DNA of 64,000 bases, taken from positions 26,133 to 90,132 of the forward strand of contig JADHZB010001519.1 of assembly GCA_015657535.1 (NCBI GenBank), given 5' to 3'. The position numbers and the translations under genes were made by a program. Below the pieces are notes generated by a model, which saw only the letters and a list, made by a program, of their open reading frames with translations, made no database searches and was not told the origin of the DNA. This document shows positions 63,582-64,000 of the stretch, piece after piece. This stretch comes from Nephromyces sp. MM_2019 (Eukaryota > Apicomplexa > Aconoidasida > Nephromycida). Positions within the stretch are counted from its first letter, which is position 1, and each line of letters begins with the position of its first letter.

Positions 63582-64000
63582 GCACACACACAAAAAGCGA
63601 CAGATACATAGAGAAGCACACACAAAGAGACGCACAGACACATACACAAAGACACACAAATAGACGCATATAAATGAAAAAATACAGGCATACACAAAAA
63701 GGCGCACACATACAAAGAGACACACAAAGAGACGCACAGACACACGCACAGACACACGCACAGAGATACACACAAAGACACGCACAGAGATACACACAAA
63801 GACACACACAGAGATACACACAAAGACACACACGCACAGAGATACACACAAAGACACACACGCACAGAGATACACCGACACACACGCACAGAGATACACA
63901 CAAAGACACACACGCACAGAGATACACCCACAAATACACACCAGCACACCCACAAATACACACCAACACACCCACACACACGCACAGAGATACACCCACA
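63582..64000. repeat. CA-rich minisatellite running off the window end
   Basis: After CACACACACAAAAAGC the sequence becomes units like GCACAGAGATACACACAAAGACACAC of about 20-28 bases, repeated many times. In the last 100 bases it shifts to ACCCACAAATACACACCAGCAC-type units. The unit changes by small insertions, so the minus-strand V/C/L/S-rich open frames of 140-168 codons are artefacts. The array is not closed within the window. Confidence 0.9.

Noticed and set aside
63493..63999. Three overlapping minus-strand frames of 140-168 codons rich in Val, Cys, Leu and Ser
   Set aside because: They are three readings of the same CA/GT tandem array; a simple repeat lacking stops gives this in every frame.

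Overview
The window is AT-rich nuclear DNA from a eukaryote. Its genes are split by GT-AG introns, one intron appears to be GC-AG, intergenic spaces are long, and (CA/TG)n tracts and degenerate minisatellites are common. There is no operon structure. The large AGC-type kinase with very long low-complexity insertions, the eS25 and TAF10 genes, and the many-exon D-lactate dehydrogenase fit an apicomplexan or related alveolate protist. That placement is inference: nothing here identifies a species.

Layout. (1) 4810-11754 (-): an AGC-family Ser/Thr kinase, nearly all in one 6.5-kb exon plus a 3' exon that completes the catalytic domain. (2) 11755-21030: a 9-kb spacer with no recognisable protein gene. 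It holds a GC-richer, hairpin-rich island at 15380-15697 that ends in a T7 run and may be a structured RNA gene. (3) 21045-24607 (+): a five-exon gene rebuilt here as TFIID/SAGA subunit TAF10. (4) 29199-30051 (+): ribosomal protein eS25, two exons. (5) 34708-38029 (+): a four-exon gene for an unrecognised protein of about 595 residues. (6) 41079-49935 (-): an 11-exon, FAD-dependent, probably mitochondrial D-lactate dehydrogenase; all intron phases agree and give 573 residues. (7) 51451-51741 (+): a possible small membrane protein. (8) 58773-63085 (+): a four-exon gene for an unrecognised Ser/acid-rich protein of about 583 residues. From about 63580 to the window end there is a CA-rich tandem array.

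The genes are unrelated housekeeping or lineage-specific functions: signalling, transcription initiation, translation, and D-lactate/methylglyoxal metabolism. They sit on both strands and do not form a pathway cluster. The most unusual item is the kinase: about 1,150 residues separate its glycine loop from its catalytic lysine, and about 650 more separate DFG from the activation-segment TxCGT motif, yet every catalytic residue is kept. Several long open stretches without a start codon (27696-28061, 30169-30660, 33677-33903) are listed as low-confidence exon candidates.
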